From: CAKZNE01 sp002695025
GTDB lineage: Bacteria; Bacteroidota; Bacteroidia; Flavobacteriales; Schleiferiaceae
Length of the DNA stretch: 64,000 bases
Assembly: GCA_913043285.1 (NCBI GenBank)
Contig: CAJWML010000018.1
Span: forward strand, 19,210 to 83,209
Direction of reading: 5' to 3'
Under the pieces are notes generated by a model, which saw only the letters and a program-made list of their open reading frames with translations, was not told where the DNA came from and ran no database searches. The position numbers and the translations under genes are program-made. Below are positions 60,695 to 64,000 of this stretch, one piece after another. The first letter of the stretch is position 1. Every line of letters begins with the position of its first letter.

Positions 60695-61051
60695 TTAATC
60701 TATGGGATCAGGGCACTTCTTTTTCAGCACCTCCAGCTCAGCTTTAATGGTTTGAATACCTAGCAGGTATTCGGTATTCTTCCTCTGAATTTCCCGGAAC
60801 TTAGAATAATAGTTGACCTCAAAACGTTCGATCTCCGCTATAAGGGCAGAATCACGGAATTCCTTGCGCACCAGCATCAGGGAATTATTCAACTGGTTCA
60901 TGGCGTGAAACTTTTTCTCCACCACCGCATAATCCCTTTGCAATCCGGCTAGTTCGGCCTCCAAAGAATCCTTGACAGAACAAGCCGAAGGAGCCTGGCT
61001 AAAGGCCACCAATGGGAAGGCAAACAGCAGCAGGCCCAGAAGTTTTTGCAT
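60695..61051 (-). CDS. Secreted coiled-coil small protein
   Basis: 118 residues: signal peptide 1-19 (LLLFAFPLVAFSQ), then a mostly helical, charged region (EAELAGLQRDYAVVEKKFH, IERFEVNYYSKFREIQRKN) with heptad-like pattern that may form a coiled coil, and two Cys (one near residue 24, one near the C-terminus CPDPID) that could pair. Such a small periplasmic protein could be a chaperone- or adaptor-like helix hairpin. It is read after the LysM gene with an 18-base gap. No family recognised. Confidence 0.6.
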   Translation of the reverse strand: MQKLLGLLLFAFPLVAFSQAPSACSVKDSLEAELAGLQRDYAVVEKKFHAMNQLNNSLMLVRKEFRDSALIAEIERFEVNYYSKFREIQRKNTEYLLGIQTIKAELEVLKKKCPDPID

Positions 61052-61069
61052 AACAGATCTTTTTATGGT

Positions 61070-61984
61070 TCAGCGCAGTTCCAGCTCCATGCCCGGAACC
61101 GGCTCTTTATCATCTTTGAGGTTATTGCGTTTACGCAGGTATTTCATTTTAACACCGTATTGCTGAGAAATACTGTATACCGTTTCCCCTTGCTTTACAG
61201 TATGCACCTCAAAATCGCGGTAAGCCTTTTTGCGTTTGGGCTGCAGGTATACCCGTTGGCCTTCTTTCAATTGTACATCCTCATCCAGCTCATTGTATTT
61301 CTTAAGGCGCCTTACCGATACATCCACCTGTTTGGAAATACTCTCAAAAGAATCACCTTTTTTAGCGGTAACGTATTCCACGTAATTTTTGGAAACGTTC
61401 ACCTGGTAGCTTTTGATCTCTTCACGAGCCGGCACATCCGGTTCGTTTTTAGTAATCTCCTCTACATCCACCTTAAAGCCTTCCAGGTCGTATTTATGCA
61501 GTTCATAACGCTCTATCAGATCAATAAGCAAGGTAGGATATTTGCGGTTGGTCGCATAACCGGCCCTTTTTAAGCCGTGCGCCCAGGCCTTATAGTCCGT
61601 GGGATCTTCTTTAAAGAGCGAGGCGTAACGCGAACGGTTCTTCAGGAAAAGAGAATGATCACGAAAACTCTCATCCGGATCCTTATACGCCCGGAAACAC
61701 TCATTCTTCTCATCATCATCTTTATACACCCGTTTACCGTCCCAGTCCAGGTGGCATTTAATCCCGAAGTGGTTATTGGCGCGTTGGGCCAGATAGCTTT
61801 GTCCGCTGCCGGATTCCAGTATGCCTTGTGCCAGCGTAATGCTGGCCGGCACACCAAACTCCTTCATTTCTCGAATGGCTACATCGCGGTATTTTTCAAT
61901 GTAGCTGATGGTTACCGATTCTTTAGTTCCGGCTATAGCGAAACCGGACAATAATAGCAACAATCCAAAAAGTTTAGCCTTCAT
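61070..61984 (-). CDS. Cell-wall glucosaminidase with two LysM domains
   Basis: 304 residues. Signal peptide 1-18 (GLLLLLSGFAIA). The N-terminal glucosaminidase (GH73-type) domain has SITLAQGILESGSGQSYLAQ with the catalytic Glu, NNHFGIKCHLDW and FRAYKDPDESFRDHSLFL, WAHGLKRAGYATNRKYPTLL. Two LysM repeats follow (YVTAKKGDSFESISKQVDVS and HTVKQGETVYSISQQYGVK), which bind peptidoglycan. It trims glycan strands, perhaps at division or for outer-membrane protein insertion. It overlaps the desulfhydrase gene by 11 bases. Confidence 0.92.
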   Translation of the reverse strand: MKAKLFGLLLLLSGFAIAGTKESVTISYIEKYRDVAIREMKEFGVPASITLAQGILESGSGQSYLAQRANNHFGIKCHLDWDGKRVYKDDDEKNECFRAYKDPDESFRDHSLFLKNRSRYASLFKEDPTDYKAWAHGLKRAGYATNRKYPTLLIDLIERYELHKYDLEGFKVDVEEITKNEPDVPAREEIKSYQVNVSKNYVEYVTAKKGDSFESISKQVDVSVRRLKKYNELDEDVQLKEGQRVYLQPKRKKAYRDFEVHTVKQGETVYSISQQYGVKMKYLRKRNNLKDDKEPVPGMELELR

Positions 61985-62924
61985 AGCGCAAAGTGTTTCC
62001 CGACTTTTGTAAACGTTGGTTCATACCTTTTATTCCCTGCAGCCCCCCGGTATGGATAGCCACAATTTTGGTTCCCGCTTCCCATTTTTTCTTTTCCAGG
62101 CCTTCCATAATACCAAAAAGCATTTTCCCGGTATACACCGGATCCAGCGGAATGCAGTAGCGGTCGTAAAAACCATTCATAAAATGGATTAGCTCGGGGC
62201 GGGTTTTTCCGTAACCGCCAAAATGGTAATCTTCTTCCACCAAAAGACGTTCCATCCCCATTTTTTTTCCATGCCCTTTTGTTGAAAATGCGCGCTGGAA
62301 ATCAGTCAGGTACCCGTCAATAGCACGCTTCAGGAAAACACCGCCTTTCAGGGCCGGGTACAATACATATTGAGCTGGGTAATCTGCGGTAAGCATCCCG
62401 GCCATGGTGGTTCCCGTTCCTCCCGCCACACAGATTACGTCAAAACCTTCCGGCAGCTCATTCACCACCTCCGCACAGCCCTGCATACCCAAAACTCCCT
62501 TCCCCCCTTCCGGAATCATGTATACCTCCGGCAAAGCCTCCGCCATCATCGCTACAAATTCAGGATCATCCTTGGTATCGTAGCGCTTGCGCGAAATGGC
62601 TTCGATCTCCATACCGCAGGCGCGGCAGAAATCCAGGGTGGGATTGCTTTGTACCTCCTCTCCCCTCACCAGCGCCTTGGTAGGAATACCGGCCATCTTC
62701 CCCAACGCTGCCGTAGCCGCCAAGTGGTTGGAAAAAGCCCCGCCAAAAGTGAGGATCACCTCTTTGTCACTCCTACGGAAATCTTCAAGGTAATATTTGA
62801 GCTTGCGCCATTTATTACCGCTCACCTCGGGATGGATGCGGTCATCGCGCTTCATCCACAACTCAACATTATGGATAGTATCGATATGCTGCAGGGGGGA
62901 GTTTAGCGCATCAAATTCCTTCAT
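61974..62924 (-). CDS. D-cysteine desulfhydrase / ACC deaminase-family PLP enzyme
   Basis: 316 residues of the tryptophan-synthase-beta fold. The PLP Lys is in VSGNKWRKLKYYLEDF, and LTFGGAFSNHLAATAALGK holds the substrate-binding SNH motif; VCVAGGTGTTMAGM-type IVCVAGGTGTTMAG is the phosphate-binding Gly loop. Members act on 1-aminocyclopropane-1-carboxylate or D-cysteine; the substrate cannot be fixed without the active-site Glu/Tyr comparison. It overlaps the LysM gene by 11 bases, so translation is coupled although the functions look unrelated. No promoter box is seen upstream. Confidence 0.88.
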   Translation of the reverse strand: MKEFDALNSPLQHIDTIHNVELWMKRDDRIHPEVSGNKWRKLKYYLEDFRRSDKEVILTFGGAFSNHLAATAALGKMAGIPTKALVRGEEVQSNPTLDFCRACGMEIEAISRKRYDTKDDPEFVAMMAEALPEVYMIPEGGKGVLGMQGCAEVVNELPEGFDVICVAGGTGTTMAGMLTADYPAQYVLYPALKGGVFLKRAIDGYLTDFQRAFSTKGHGKKMGMERLLVEEDYHFGGYGKTRPELIHFMNGFYDRYCIPLDPVYTGKMLFGIMEGLEKKKWEAGTKIVAIHTGGLQGIKGMNQRLQKSGNTLRYEG

Positions 62925-63012
62925 GGATGCAAAATTGACGAACTAAATTTAAATCCAGGACACCGGGTTGCGGATTGCGGGTTTCGTTTTAGGCGTTTCG
63001 TGCTTAAAACCG

Positions 63013-64000
63013 CTACTCCAGGTACTGAAAAGGCACCACAACATTAGCGTAAAAACTGCGACACACCACATAGTAAGTACCCTGGCTCACACCTCGCATG
63101 GATACCCGAAAGTCTTGTTCACCTCTCGTTATGTATCCATTATGCAGTATTTCCACCGGCTTGCCCTTTACATCAAATACCCCTAGCAGCATCCGTGTTT
63201 TACCGGGAACATTAATTCGGAATTTCAACTCTCCGTTCCTCACCGGATTGGGAAATATACTGATCTCCGGCACCGTCTGCTCCTCGTGCACAGCTTCTTT
63301 GGTATAAGATAACGAGGTAACCGTGGAATCATATAAGGCCCACACCCCGTTTCCGCCACCATAGAATAACTCATCGGACAACCTCACGATCCGGTTCATG
63401 TGTGACTGACTCAAAAGGCCTGCTTTACCAACATCAGCTGCGTTAGTAACATTTACCAACTGGTGCGTAGCTAAACTCATTTTCAAAAAATGACTACCGC
63501 CCATTAAATGGTATCCTAGCAATACCGTATCAGGATGTAGTAAGCCAATACCCTGTACCTCACCGTTGCTCAGGCCATGAATACCAACCGTATCCCAGGT
63601 AGTACCGCGATCCTTGGATAACAGGAACCGTCCAGCCGTATTTCTTTCCATGGACATGAGCATATAATTGCCATCGTGGAATATTTTCCAGCCCAGGTTG
63701 GTATTCAGCGTATCGTAGTCACGGAATATCTCATCCCAGTTTTGTCCCCCATCTACGGTGCGGTATAAGGTGGCCGTGGCGCTCGAAAAATTATTCCACC
63801 GCAAGCCTCCGCAGGCAAAGCCGGTATCGGTAGAAATAAAATTAATATCCACCAGAGAACTGGGTGGCACGCCATTAAAGCTCGACTCCTGAAAGCTTTG
63901 CCCCCCATCCGAAGAATAGAAAATATAACCGTCATTAAAGAAGTTACCCGCCATATACACGGTGTTACCTCTTACATCCATACCACATATTCCTTTGGGC
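63013..64000 (-). CDS. T9SS-sorted secreted protein, C-terminal part (gene continues past the window edge)
   Basis: The frame is open to base 64000 with no stop upstream, so the start lies beyond the window. The visible part has BNR/photosystem-assembly-like repeats (YIFYSSDGGQSFQESSF, TLYRTVDGGQNWDEIF, FLLSKDRGTTWDTVG) that form a propeller, as in many surface sialidase-like or cargo proteins. A type A T9SS sorting domain follows (ISIFPNPVRNGELKFRIN, RGEQDFRVSMRGVSQGTYYV). No catalytic residue is recognised. The stop is 88 bases from the divergent desulfhydrase start. Confidence 0.85.
   Translation of the reverse strand, partial: PKGICGMDVRGNTVYMAGNFFNDGYIFYSSDGGQSFQESSFNGVPPSSLVDINFISTDTGFACGGLRWNNFSSATATLYRTVDGGQNWDEIFRDYDTLNTNLGWKIFHDGNYMLMSMERNTAGRFLLSKDRGTTWDTVGIHGLSNGEVQGIGLLHPDTVLLGYHLMGGSHFLKMSLATHQLVNVTNAADVGKAGLLSQSHMNRIVRLSDELFYGGGNGVWALYDSTVTSLSYTKEAVHEEQTVPEISIFPNPVRNGELKFRINVPGKTRMLLGVFDVKGKPVEILHNGYITRGEQDFRVSMRGVSQGTYYVVCRSFYANVVVPFQYLE

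Noticed and set aside
1..64000. tRNA, rRNA, CRISPR, IS element, integrase, prophage or defence genes
   Set aside because: I found no direct-repeat arrays, terminal inverted repeats, transposase or tail genes, and no clover-leaf-like stretches in the short gaps. A tRNAscan/Infernal run would be decisive.

Overview
The window reads as chromosomal backbone of a Bacteroidota bacterium, most likely a Flavobacteriales relative. The signs are: three proteins with a C-terminal type IX secretion (T9SS) sorting domain, a PorX-type T9SS regulator, a SusC/SusD pair, a fused LpxC-FabZ, LytTR/two-component-propeller signalling, kynurenine-type tryptophan catabolism, and many start-proximal TAnnTTTG boxes (the Bacteroidota -7 promoter element). 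Genes are packed tightly, with frequent ATGA or TAATG overlaps and no gene-free stretch above about 160 bases. I see no rRNA, tRNA, CRISPR array, insertion sequence, integrase or prophage.

Layout. 1-7.1 kb: end of a hybrid histidine kinase, pabB, tilS, dsbD, a YopX-like small protein, bcp, and an endonuclease III that lacks its iron-sulfur cysteines. 7.1-12.4 kb: a very large outer-membrane propeller/barrel protein and a T9SS cargo. 12.4-16 kb (minus strand): a degenerate UbiA-like membrane protein, kynU and kmo. 16-21 kb: gcvP and a T9SS cargo with biased codons and a strong terminator. 21.2-22.7 kb: MlaF/MlaE-type lipid transporter genes. 22.7-25.1 kb: a previously uncalled 47-residue lipoprotein, a SprT-like protein, purK and purE, all overlapping. 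25.3-31.9 kb: a LytTR regulator and propeller histidine kinase, divergent from a two-gene outer-membrane module (PorV/FadL-like barrel plus a barrel carrying a ComEA-like helix-hairpin-helix region). 31.9-35.4 kb: aroB-aroA and proline dehydrogenase. 35.4-39 kb (minus strand): porX, tsaE, ald and a small membrane protein.

39-45.7 kb (plus strand) is an envelope operon: HD hydrolase, lpxD, lpxC-fabZ, lpxA, an orphan ABC ATPase, efp and a second LpxD-like acyltransferase, closed by a bidirectional terminator. 45.8-51.7 kb (minus strand) is a SusC/SusD locus with two accessory lipoproteins but no glycosidase or regulator. 51.9-57 kb holds surface-polysaccharide genes (flippase, Wzz-like, O-antigen ligase-like, glycosyltransferase). 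57-64 kb holds rnhB, a large two-part envelope protein, small membrane or coiled-coil proteins, a LysM glucosaminidase overlapping a D-cysteine desulfhydrase/ACC deaminase homologue, and the C-terminal part of another T9SS cargo.

Most genes are housekeeping or envelope genes. No clear new defence, mobile or biosynthetic system is visible. The better leads are the helix-hairpin-helix outer-membrane barrel module with its divergent two-component pair, the promoter-to-start spacing pattern (two classes, one implying leaderless mRNAs), the small lipoprotein before sprT, and enzymes or domains that have lost expected key residues (Nth, the UbiA-like protein, the peptidase-like domain of the 1101-residue outer-membrane protein).
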